From: Bacteroidales bacterium
GTDB taxonomy: Bacteria > Bacteroidota > Bacteroidia > Bacteroidales > UBA932
NCBI GenBank assembly: GCA_017472115.1
Contig: JAFUQW010000074.1
Span: 1 to 11,818 of the forward strand
Reading direction: 5' to 3'
DNA length: 11,818 bases
Shown here: in pieces, positions 1 to 5,736 of the stretch
How the letters are laid out: each line of letters starts with the position of its first letter
How positions within the stretch are numbered: the first letter of the stretch is position 1
The notes under the pieces: model-generated
Told to the model about the DNA's origin: nothing
Database searches by the model: none
The model's input: the letters and a program-made list of their open reading frames with translations, nothing else
Position numbers and translations under genes: made by a program

Positions 1-795
1 GATGCCCCGTTCCGTGAGCCGGAATCCATCGGAGGCTATCTCCCTTTGGATACTGTCTATGTCTATGAACCGGTGGAGGCGTCGATGCCCGAGGACAGGC
101 TCCATCATCTGAAGGGAGTGCAGGCCAATCTGTGGTCCGAGTATGTCGTTACAGACGCGCATGCGGAATATATGTACTGGCCTCGGGCCGCCGCTATAGC
201 CGAGACAGCCTGGAGCCGTCCGGAGGACAAGGATATAAAGGATTTCCGGCGCAGGGCCGTGGAGGCGATGAAGATTCTCAATGACATGGGATGCAGCACC
301 TTCGACCTGTCGGAAGAATATGGGGAACGCAAACTGGCCCAGACCGGTCTCGACCATAAGGCAAAAGGAAAGAAGGTCATATACAACAAGCCGATCCAGG
401 AGTGGTATCAGGCGGCGGGTGAAGCGACCTTCACCGACGGAATCATCGGCGGATGGACCTATAGCGACAACCGCTGGCAGGGATTCCTGTCCGATATTGA
501 CGTCACCATCGATATGGGCGAGGTTCAGCAGATCAACTATGTAGGAGGTACTTTCATGCAGCTCACGGGGCCCGGAGTGTTCATGCCGGAGAAGGTTGAC
601 ATCCTTGTCTCGGAGGACGGTACGGACTTCACTCTCGTGGCTACGGTGTGGAATGACATATCGGTAAAGAATCCCGACCTGATGTTCAGGAGTTTCGATG
701 CAATCTGCGACAGGCGTGCCCGTTTCGTCCGCTACCATGCCTACAGAAGTCCGATGCGCGGATTCCTCTTTTTGGACGAGGTGGTGGTGAATTGA
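1..795 (+). CDS. Beta-N-acetylhexosaminidase (GH20), C-terminal part, 5' end outside window
   Basis: The frame is open from base 1, so the start lies upstream; 264 residues are visible before TGA at 793-795. Family 20 enzymes remove terminal N-acetylglucosamine or N-acetylgalactosamine from glycans by substrate-assisted catalysis, in Bacteroidales usually in the periplasm or at the cell surface. The end of the catalytic barrel is recognisable from GVQANLWSEYV (Trp at about residue 45, Glu at 47) and from the following YMYWPRAAAIAETAWS segment, both typical of the GH20 C-terminal barrel strands. Residues of about 140-264 look like an F5/8-type C (discoidin/CBM32-like) domain: GGWTYSDNRWQGF, then VTIDMGEVQQI, PEKVDILVSEDGTDF and a final strand LFLDEVVVN. 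The catalytic Asp-Glu pair is upstream and not visible. It lies 111 bases before the pilus genes and need not be co-transcribed with them. Confidence 0.9.
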   Translation, partial: DAPFREPESIGGYLPLDTVYVYEPVEASMPEDRLHHLKGVQANLWSEYVVTDAHAEYMYWPRAAAIAETAWSRPEDKDIKDFRRRAVEAMKILNDMGCSTFDLSEEYGERKLAQTGLDHKAKGKKVIYNKPIQEWYQAAGEATFTDGIIGGWTYSDNRWQGFLSDIDVTIDMGEVQQINYVGGTFMQLTGPGVFMPEKVDILVSEDGTDFTLVATVWNDISVKNPDLMFRSFDAICDRRARFVRYHAYRSPMRGFLFLDEVVVN

Positions 796-828
796 GGTCA
801 TATAGGCAGAATCTTTGTCAAAATGGTG

Positions 829-857
829 ATTTTTAGTAAAAATAGATAAAATCTATT
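829..857. repeat. Two overlapping perfect A/T-rich inverted repeats in the leader of the pilus cluster
   Basis: ATTTTTA-G-TAAAAAT (829-843) is a perfect 7-base dyad around one central base. AATAGAT-AAA-ATCTATT (841-857) is a second perfect 7-base dyad with a 3-base spacer, sharing three bases with the first. The second ends directly against the G9 tract. Such dyads fit operator sites for dimeric regulators better than RNA hairpins, since the stems are nearly all A-T and the first would leave almost no loop. They could instead be part of a weak terminator for the hexosaminidase gene. The function is inferred. Confidence 0.55.
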
Positions 858-878
858 GGGGGGGGGAAGTTTTTTTTT
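858..878 (+). promoter_or_regulatory. G9 and T9 homopolymer tracts just upstream of the first pilus-cluster gene, possible variable promoter spacer
   Basis: Nine Gs (858-866) and nine Ts (870-878), separated by AAG, lie 29-49 bases before the chosen start at 907. A weak match to the Bacteroides -7 element (TAnnTTTG) occurs as TATTTTTA at 881-888, and a weak -33-like ATTG at 855-858. The tracts fill the 22 bases between them; the usual spacing is about 19-21. Tract-length changes would therefore alter the spacing if this is the promoter. Neither element matches the consensus well, so the promoter assignment is tentative; the homopolymers themselves are directly seen. Confidence 0.3.
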
Positions 879-906
879 ATTATTTTTACACCCTAATGGG
901 TTAGGT

Positions 907-1329
907 ATGCCGACAAAGGTGCAAATATTGATGGTGTGTTTAGGCCTGATGTGCGGCTGGAGCATGTACGCACAGGGGTCAGGAACATATGACGAGGCTG
1001 TCCGGCCTACAGATCTGGACAGCTTTGAGCTTGATACCCTTGCCCGGACATACATCTGGTTCCGTCACGATGTCGGTGTGGTTGATTCCAATTACATGGA
1101 CAACCGCAAAGCTCTTGCATCGATAAGACATGCCCTGACGACCATTGGTGAAAATTCATTGAACGAAATCAGTTCGATCCTTGTCGAAGGAACGGCTTCC
1201 CCTCTCGGAAACGAAATCTATAACCGTCGTCTCTCCTACAGGCGTGCGCAGACTGTAAAGAATTTCCTGCTCACTATCCCTGAGGTGATGGGGGGGGGGC
1301 ATAAATATTCAATTGATAGCCAAAGGTGA
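907..1329 (+). CDS. DUF3575 outer-membrane-associated protein, N-terminal OmpA-like part, interrupted by a G-tract frameshift
   Basis: ATG at 907 is chosen because it gives a signal peptide (MPTKVQILMVCLGLMCGWSMYAQG); the frame can be extended to a TTG at 856, but that would translate the homopolymers. The mature part contains an OmpA-like segment, ISSILVEGTASPLGNE followed by YNRRLSYRRAQTVKNFL, which resembles the peptidoglycan-associated fold and normally continues into IGRGEDW-type sequence. Here that continuation (LIAKGEDWDAF) lies in another frame: after ATG at 1288 the ten Gs at 1290-1299 shift reading so that translation ends at TGA 1327-1329 after a short false tail (HKYSIDSQR). With nine Gs the frame runs through to 2221, giving a 437-residue protein. 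As written the product would be a 140-residue truncated periplasmic fragment. Genes of this type commonly stand first in Bacteroidales fimbrial clusters. Confidence 0.8.
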   Translation: MPTKVQILMVCLGLMCGWSMYAQGSGTYDEAVRPTDLDSFELDTLARTYIWFRHDVGVVDSNYMDNRKALASIRHALTTIGENSLNEISSILVEGTASPLGNEIYNRRLSYRRAQTVKNFLLTIPEVMGGGHKYSIDSQR

Positions 1330-2221
1330 AGATTGGGACGCCTTCACTCAGGACATCCATGACAATTATCAGCGCCGCAACAGAAAGGAACTGTTGGAAC
1401 TCCTTGAATCGGAGCTTTCAAATGCAGAAAAAAAGACTCGGCTCAGGACGATGGAGCCTGACAGTCTCACATGGCGTATCCTCATAAGGGACAACATGAA
1501 CACCTCCCGCCACGCAGTGACTATAGTCGTGGTGAAGAAGAAGAGGCGGATCGAAGCAATGCCGCGTCTTGCCCCTATCGAAGGCCGTCTTGAGACCTGT
1601 GCACGTCTGATTGATACCATTCCTCCGACTCCACCGCCTCCTGTTCCGGAGAAGCATCGTACCGTAGCTGCCCTCAAGACCAATCTTCTTTATGACGCGG
1701 TCACTGCCGTCAATTTCGGCATAGAGGTTCCTATAAGCAGACATTTCTCAGTCCAGTATCAGCAGCACACACCATGGTGGGCAGGGAAGGGCAACCGTTT
1801 CTGTCTCCAGTTCCTGACCTTCGGAGGCGAGTTCCGCTGGTGGTTCAAGCCAGAGACTCTTCCGGGTACTTTCCAAAGAAAGGAAAGAGATGCCCTCATG
1901 GGACATTTCCTCGGTCTCAATGCATGGGGCGGCGACGGCGACATACAGATCGGCCGTAACTTCGGATGCTATCAGTTCGATTTCTGGAGTGTGGGACTGA
2001 CATACGGCTATGCCATGCCGATTGGCAGACACCTCAATATAGAGTTTTCAGTAAGTGCGGGATATGCCAGCATCCCGTATCAGCATTATATCCCGACCGA
2101 CGACTGGTCATATCTCATCAAGGACAACAATAACGCAGGACGTCTGCATTATTTCGGCCCGACAAAGGCTGAAATCAGTCTTGTGTGGCCGATAATGTTC
2201 AGAAAAGGAGGTCGGAGATGA
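1289..2221 (+). CDS. DUF3575 protein, C-terminal part of the same gene, out of frame with its N-terminal half
   Basis: This frame opens after TGA at 1286-1288 and has no convincing start of its own; TTG 1313 and ATG 1451 are possible but poor. The first residues, INIQLIAKGEDWDAFTQ, complete the OmpA-like region encoded before the G tract. Next come a charged helical stretch (RRNRKELLELLESEL) and a proline-rich linker (IPPTPPPPVPEKH) near 1615-1660. The DUF3575 domain follows from about 1660: ALKTNLLYDAVTAVNFGIEVPI is its usual opening, and alternating aromatic strands such as GEFRWWF and FDFWSVGLTYGYAMPIG suggest a small outer-membrane beta-barrel. The ending SLVWPIMFRKGG is normal, so the C-terminus is intact. 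TGA at 2219-2221 overlaps the ATG of the DUF5119 gene. The role in pilus biogenesis is inferred from gene order only. Confidence 0.85.
   Translation, partial: WGGGINIQLIAKGEDWDAFTQDIHDNYQRRNRKELLELLESELSNAEKKTRLRTMEPDSLTWRILIRDNMNTSRHAVTIVVVKKKRRIEAMPRLAPIEGRLETCARLIDTIPPTPPPPVPEKHRTVAALKTNLLYDAVTAVNFGIEVPISRHFSVQYQQHTPWWAGKGNRFCLQFLTFGGEFRWWFKPETLPGTFQRKERDALMGHFLGLNAWGGDGDIQIGRNFGCYQFDFWSVGLTYGYAMPIGRHLNIEFSVSAGYASIPYQHYIPTDDWSYLIKDNNNAGRLHYFGPTKAEISLVWPIMFRKGGRR
1290..1299 (+). repeat. G10 homopolymer tract causing the frameshift in the DUF3575 gene
   Basis: Ten consecutive Gs run from the last base of ATG 1288-1290 to 1299. Upstream and downstream halves are clearly one protein, and removing one G (or adding two) joins them in frame as M-G-G-G-I-N-I-Q. 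Long G tracts slip readily in replication and are classic phase-variation elements, but they are also common positions for sequencing or consensus errors. The sequence alone does not separate the two explanations. Confidence 0.85.
2205..2212 (+). promoter_or_regulatory. Full-length Shine-Dalgarno-like AAGGAGGT before the DUF5119 start
   Basis: AAGGAGGT sits five bases before ATG 2218, inside the codons for the KGGRR end of the DUF3575 protein. It supports 2218 as the start and suggests translational coupling across the ATGA overlap. Bacteroidota rarely depend on such sites, so it may be a by-product of the Lys-Gly-Gly codons. Confidence 0.45.
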
Positions 2222-3309
2222 AACGGATCATGATCATATTCTTCCTTGCATTGGCGGTGGTGTCGTGTGAAAAGCGTCCTCTGATGGAGCTTTCCAATAC
2301 TCATTATGTGCGTGTGTATGTGGATGAGACCATAAAGAATGTGACATGCGGATTCTATAATGACATGTATGCGAGACCGGAATATGATTCTCCGGACGTG
2401 CTGAGGCTTGTACTTGCCGATCCGCAGACAGGGGAAGTCAAGGCCGAGAGGTTCCTCAGAAACCGTGGAAACGACGGAAAGGGGCTCTATTATGACGGAT
2501 ACATAGTTGCGGATCCGGGCAGATATACGCTCATGGCATACAACTTCGATACGGAATCCACCATTATAAAAAGCTACAACAACCATAGGGACGCCAAAGC
2601 CTATACCAATGAAATAGCTTCGCATCTCAGAACCAAGATAGCCAGCCGCTCGAAGAAACTGGATCAGAGCGGTACTTCGTCGGAGCAGGCGTCTCTGCCG
2701 GAAAGGATTGTCTATGATCCGGATCATCTCTTCGCGGCCAACTGCGGTGAGGTCATCATCCCGTATGTGGAAAAGGTTGACACTCTGTTCAATGAAGTCG
2801 GGGAGCATTTCAAAGCATCTTCAATCGTGAAGTCCTATTATCTTCAGGTCAAGGTCAAGGGCATGCAGTACGCAACTTCTTCCGTCGGGCTTATGACAGG
2901 ATTGGCCGGTTCGGCGTGGATGAGCGGTGCCGGTATGGATGAATCGGATCCTGTGACGGTCTATTTCGAGATGCAGCCGGGAGAAACTCCAGCGGCCGGA
3001 ATGGTGAAGTCCGAGGATGACGATTCCGTGGTCACCATATATACGACATTCAGCACTTTCGGAAAGATACCTGATGTCACTAATGAACTTGAAATCACAT
3101 TTGATTTCATGACTGTCTATGGGGAATCCCACAGCGAGACTTTAGATGTGACGGAAGTCTTTTCGGAAGATGTTGCCATTGATAATCAGTGGCTTCTGCT
3201 GAATCATACGATTGAAATCCCTGAGCCTCCTCCATCCACTGGCGGCGGAGGCGGATTCAGCCCCGGAGTGGAGGACTGGGGCGACGTGAATGCCGATATA
3301 ACGATCTGA
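2218..3309 (+). CDS. DUF5119 family lipoprotein
   Basis: This encodes a 363-residue predicted lipoprotein. The start at 2218 is chosen because it gives a lipoprotein signal peptide (MKRIMIIFFLALAVVSC, lipid-attached Cys17) and an ATGA overlap with the DUF3575 gene; upstream in-frame codons only translate the end of that gene. The mature protein has the DUF5119 pattern seen beside fimbrial genes in Bacteroidales: an opening HYVRVYVDE strand, a GRYTLMAYNFDTES strand typical of a beta-sandwich, a central VVKSYYLQVKVKGM-like region (SIVKSYYLQVKVKGMQY), and a C-terminus with WLLLNHTIEIPEPP. The last 30 residues are a proline stretch followed by a five-glycine run and a short acidic tail. DUF5119 proteins have no proven activity; a beta-sandwich related to fimbrillins and a role in pilus assembly or anchoring are inferences from fold-like pattern and position. 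Confidence 0.85.
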   Translation: MKRIMIIFFLALAVVSCEKRPLMELSNTHYVRVYVDETIKNVTCGFYNDMYARPEYDSPDVLRLVLADPQTGEVKAERFLRNRGNDGKGLYYDGYIVADPGRYTLMAYNFDTESTIIKSYNNHRDAKAYTNEIASHLRTKIASRSKKLDQSGTSSEQASLPERIVYDPDHLFAANCGEVIIPYVEKVDTLFNEVGEHFKASSIVKSYYLQVKVKGMQYATSSVGLMTGLAGSAWMSGAGMDESDPVTVYFEMQPGETPAAGMVKSEDDDSVVTIYTTFSTFGKIPDVTNELEITFDFMTVYGESHSETLDVTEVFSEDVAIDNQWLLLNHTIEIPEPPPSTGGGGGFSPGVEDWGDVNADITI

Positions 3310-3329
3310 CAGTTCACCCTGGTTTCCTC

Positions 3330-3365
3330 CTGTCATCCTGAGTCCTCCTGAGCGGAGCGAAGGAT
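3330..3365. repeat. Short interspersed repeat-like element with imperfect dyad
   Basis: The gap between the DUF5119 and fimbrillin genes contains GTCATCCTGAG, a short insertion, then CCTGAGCGGAGCGAAGGAT. This resembles the small GTCATCCTGAGCGNAGCGAAGGAT family that I recall being scattered between genes in many bacterial genomes; that match is from memory. ATCCT at 3334-3338 can pair with AGGAT at 3360-3364, with an inner CTC/GAG pair. It could be an mRNA-stabilising or terminator-like hairpin or a remnant non-autonomous repeat. Confidence 0.45.
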
Positions 3366-3421
3366 ATGAATGAAAGAAATAACAGTAAAACAAATTATAA
3401 ACAATTAAAACCTTAAAGATT
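3366..3421 (+). promoter_or_regulatory. A/T-rich leader of the main fimbrillin gene
   Basis: About 56 bases, nearly 80 percent A/T, end with TTAAAACCTTAAAGATT directly before ATG 3422. A/T-rich, SD-free leaders are characteristic of well-translated Bacteroidales genes. I see no good TTTG / TAnnTTTG promoter pair here, so whether transcription starts within the gap or reads through from upstream is open. Confidence 0.45.
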
Positions 3422-4666
3422 ATGAAAAAGTTATTGATCCTTGCAGCGATGGCAAGTGCAGCACTTGTCAGTTGCGTCAAGAATGAACCGGCTCCGTCTG
3501 TAACGGATCGGCAGGAGATCACTTTTGCTCCGCCTGTGGTGGGGGTTACCACCAAAGTTGATATTGAATTACCGACAGTATATCCAAACACTGAAACATT
3601 TGGTGTATTTGCACGATATTATACAGATAAATATACCTTGCACAATGCAGGTGCGGTCTATATGGATAATGTTGAGGTGAGTCCAACAACAAACAATGAC
3701 ATTACAGCTTGGGCAGCAGACGGTTATTATTGGCCTAAGAATAACGGTACCCTTACTTTTGCCGCTTATTCTCCGTATTCTATTTATCAAGGAACAGACG
3801 GTACAAGTGTTACGCATACGGAGAATGGTATTCAGATTAGCAATTATACAGTAAAAGCTGAAGCAGCAGATGTAGATGTTCTTTTCAGTGAAAGGGCATA
3901 TGATAAATCTGCATCATCAGAGGATGATGATGCAGAAGATGCGACGGATTCATATTATGGAGTAGATATTCAATTTCAGCATGCACTTGCGGCTATAGCA
4001 TTCAAGGCAAAGGCTCATGATGATTTGGTTCCGGGAAGCACGGGTGTGAATTATACGTTCAAAATAACTAAGATAGAACTCTTAAATGTAAATAGTGTCG
4101 GAACATTTAATCAAGGATTGATAGAAGCAGCTGATAATGCTGATAATGCTGATAATCCGTCAACCCCAGTTGCAACCAATTCCGATTGGAATAGTTCAAC
4201 GCCTATTACTTATGTAGCGTATGAAAATACTGATGACGGTCTGTTGGTAGGATGGAACAGTGCTGAAAGTAAGAATACTGGAATTGTATCAACAATTACT
4301 GAGGCAACGGGGAAAAAGTATGCGAATCTTATCCTTCTGCCGCAGACTTTATTTCATAAAGGTGAGAATGGTCCGGAAGGTACTGAAGTAAAAGTCAAGG
4401 TTACATATAATTTCAAGCATTCTAAGATGAGTACTGATGCTGAGTTTATTAAAGATAATACAGCTGAAGCATCTCTTGTGCTTGATCAGACCAACAAAAC
4501 TGATAATTGGTTAAGAGGAAAACGCTATGTATATACTTTGACTCTTTCACTCGATAAAATCGAACTTGAACCTGTAATGGAAGATTGGGTTGACTTTGAT
4601 TCAGTTAGCTCTACAGCTGATGTCACCGAGCCTATAGATGTCACGGTTCCAGATCAGGCATCTTAA
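3422..4666 (+). CDS. Fimbrillin family lipoprotein, probable major pilus stalk subunit
   Basis: A 414-residue protein with lipoprotein signal MKKLLILAAMASAALVSC (Cys18). Fimbrillin-like (Mfa_like_1) signatures appear in order: EITFAPPVVGVTTK near residue 35, GYYWPKNNGTLTFAAYSPYS (Trp104), QFQHALAAIAFKAKA (His187) and RGKRYVYTLTLSLDKIELEP (Arg365 onward). Related subunits are lipidated, taken to the outer membrane, cut after an N-terminal Arg and polymerised by strand exchange; R30, just before QEITF, is a possible cleavage site. It is the first fimbrillin after the assembly genes, has its own A/T-rich leader and is followed by strong hairpins, all of which suit the most abundant subunit. After the conserved signal region (to about 3540) sampled stretches are only about 33-42 percent G+C, lower than much of the cluster. 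Residues 160-172 form an acidic Ser/Asp/Glu stretch, and ADNADNADN is coded by a 9-base repeat. The stalk role is inferred. Confidence 0.88.
   Translation: MKKLLILAAMASAALVSCVKNEPAPSVTDRQEITFAPPVVGVTTKVDIELPTVYPNTETFGVFARYYTDKYTLHNAGAVYMDNVEVSPTTNNDITAWAADGYYWPKNNGTLTFAAYSPYSIYQGTDGTSVTHTENGIQISNYTVKAEAADVDVLFSERAYDKSASSEDDDAEDATDSYYGVDIQFQHALAAIAFKAKAHDDLVPGSTGVNYTFKITKIELLNVNSVGTFNQGLIEAADNADNADNPSTPVATNSDWNSSTPITYVAYENTDDGLLVGWNSAESKNTGIVSTITEATGKKYANLILLPQTLFHKGENGPEGTEVKVKVTYNFKHSKMSTDAEFIKDNTAEASLVLDQTNKTDNWLRGKRYVYTLTLSLDKIELEPVMEDWVDFDSVSSTADVTEPIDVTVPDQAS
4130..4156 (+). repeat. Three perfect tandem copies of a 9-base unit inside the fimbrillin gene
   Basis: GCTGATAAT occurs three times in a row at 4130-4138, 4139-4147 and 4148-4156, encoding Ala-Asp-Asn three times. 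The unit keeps the reading frame, so copy-number changes would alter loop length without breaking the protein. It lies in a probable surface loop between conserved strands. Confidence 0.9.
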
Positions 4667-4676
4667 GATAGCATAA

Positions 4677-4741
4677 TATCACCCTGCCCGACACACACAA
4701 CACACACACACAACACACACAATTTTCAGGGCCGGGTGATA
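4677..4741 (+). promoter_or_regulatory. Long-stem RNA hairpin with a CA-repeat loop after the main fimbrillin gene
   Basis: TATCACCC (4677-4684) pairs perfectly with GGGTGATA (4734-4741), and GCCC (4686-4689) with GGGC (4729-4732), with one T/C mismatch between. The 39-base loop is almost purely CA repeats (about 4691-4720), a sequence unable to fold on itself. It starts 11 bases after the stop codon at 4664-4666. It could protect the 3' end of fimbrillin mRNA or act as a binding platform for an RNA-binding protein; the function is inferred, while the pairing is directly visible. Confidence 0.6.
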
Positions 4742-4744
4742 AAG

Positions 4745-4772
4745 CCCCCGCAGGCCTGACCGCCTGCGGGGG
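4745..4772 (+). terminator. Perfect 11-bp G/C hairpin just before the next start, possible attenuator or processing site
   Basis: CCCCCGCAGGC (4745-4755) pairs perfectly with GCCTGCGGGGG (4762-4772) around a 6-base loop. Only ten bases separate the stem from ATG 4783, and no U run follows, so it is not a standard intrinsic terminator. It could partly stop transcription, block decay or mask initiation at 4783. Each would lower the four downstream subunits relative to the main fimbrillin. Confidence 0.55.
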
Positions 4773-4782
4773 TGCAAAGACA

Positions 4783-5736
4783 ATGAAAAGAAAACCGGCA
4801 TATCTGATAGCGGCGGCATTGATGCTGACGGCCTGTGCCATCGACCGACCTCAGGACTATAATCCCGAGCTCCGGCTGATGTTCCAGCCTGACATGTACA
4901 TGCATGTCTCTCATGAGGGCATCGACCGTTTTCCGACTGACGGGACTTTCGGAGTGGCGGCGTGGGTGCTTCCGGAGGATGTCACATGGGCGGAAGGCTC
5001 AGGACAGGCGGAGGAATTCATCCCTCTGTCGGAGGCGCGCAGCATGGAGGTGTTCATAACCGATACGACGCTCCGTCAGACGGTGAAAGATACTCTGTGG
5101 GGATTGGCCGACAATGTACATTGGCCGGAGAGGAGCACCAATCTGACCTTTCTTGCCTATTATCCTTATGATGCACCTTGCGGGTGTGACCGGGACAGAG
5201 GTATAAGCTGGAGCGTGGATGTGCTTGAGGATCAGACAGATCTGCTCTACACTTCTCCGCATGCCGACATGCAGAAGATCAGGGACGGATGGGTGGTGCA
5301 GCTTATTTTCGAACATGCCTTGAGCCGGATGGACTTCAGGGTGAAGCACAGGGTGGAGGATGACGAGAAGATAACGGTGAAGAAGATAACCGTCGGCGGG
5401 ATGTATCACAAGGGTGTTTTTCAGTCATTGCCTGTTCCTCAATGGACTCTTGACGGAAGCCGGATTCCCGTGACTTTCTTTGAAGGTAATGCCGAAGCGG
5501 GACCTCTTCCTCAGGAGATGGGAGACTACAGGATGGTGATCCCTCAGGAACTGGACACCTATGTGACCGTGGAATACGAATACACGACCTTTGCTGACAC
5601 TTCGATAGAACTGAATGTCCGTACCGTTCCGCTCAGGACTAAGATCGAACCGGGAAGGAGTTATACCTATACCCTGACTGTGGGCATAGACGATGTGAAA
5701 TTCATGCTTGAACTTATAGAAGAAGATGATGAATAG
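4783..5736 (+). CDS. Fimbrillin family lipoprotein, possible anchor subunit
   Basis: A 317-residue protein whose signal peptide is MKRKPAYLIAAALMLTAC (Cys18). Fimbrillin-like signatures are the NLTFLAYYPYD strand (from residue 120), IFEHALSRMDFRVKH (His178) and EPGRSYTYTLTVGIDDVKF (from Glu289), in the expected order. It is about 100 residues shorter than the preceding stalk candidate and stops soon after the last conserved strand, ending in an acidic tail (LIEEDDE). In Porphyromonas clusters the gene directly after the stalk encodes the anchor (FimB, Mfa2), which keeps its lipid and limits pilus length; that comparison is the only reason to suggest an anchor here. ATG 4783 is the only start that gives a signal peptide, yet it lies ten bases after a strong hairpin. 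The 3' end overlaps the next gene by 11 bases. Base composition (52-62 percent G+C in sampled lines) is higher than in the stalk gene. Confidence 0.85.
   Translation: MKRKPAYLIAAALMLTACAIDRPQDYNPELRLMFQPDMYMHVSHEGIDRFPTDGTFGVAAWVLPEDVTWAEGSGQAEEFIPLSEARSMEVFITDTTLRQTVKDTLWGLADNVHWPERSTNLTFLAYYPYDAPCGCDRDRGISWSVDVLEDQTDLLYTSPHADMQKIRDGWVVQLIFEHALSRMDFRVKHRVEDDEKITVKKITVGGMYHKGVFQSLPVPQWTLDGSRIPVTFFEGNAEAGPLPQEMGDYRMVIPQELDTYVTVEYEYTTFADTSIELNVRTVPLRTKIEPGRSYTYTLTVGIDDVKFMLELIEEDDE

Noticed and set aside
856..906. TTG at 856 as the start of the DUF3575 gene
   Set aside because: It would translate the G9 and T9 tracts and bury the signal peptide; ATG 907 gives a normal signal sequence.
796..906. 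Invertible promoter bounded by inverted repeats
   Set aside because: The dyads are only 7-base arms with 1-3 base spacers, far too close to bound an invertible segment, and no recombinase gene is present in the window.
1286..1329. Programmed ribosomal frameshift at the G10 tract
   Set aside because: A classic slippery heptamer with downstream structure is not evident; DNA slippage or sequence error explains the tract more simply, although transcriptional slippage on G10 cannot be ruled out.
2149..2808. Long open frame on the minus strand opposite the DUF5119 gene
   Set aside because: It lies entirely opposite well-supported + strand genes, has no signal or recognisable motif, and its length follows from codon bias of the opposite strand.
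4691..4720. CA-repeat run as a CRISPR-like or satellite array
   Set aside because: It is a simple dinucleotide run with no repeat-spacer structure, and it forms the loop of a paired stem.
4745..4782. Standard rho-independent terminator
   Set aside because: The stem is perfect but is followed by GTGCAAAGACA-like sequence rather than a U run, and four operon-like genes continue immediately; treated as possible attenuator only.
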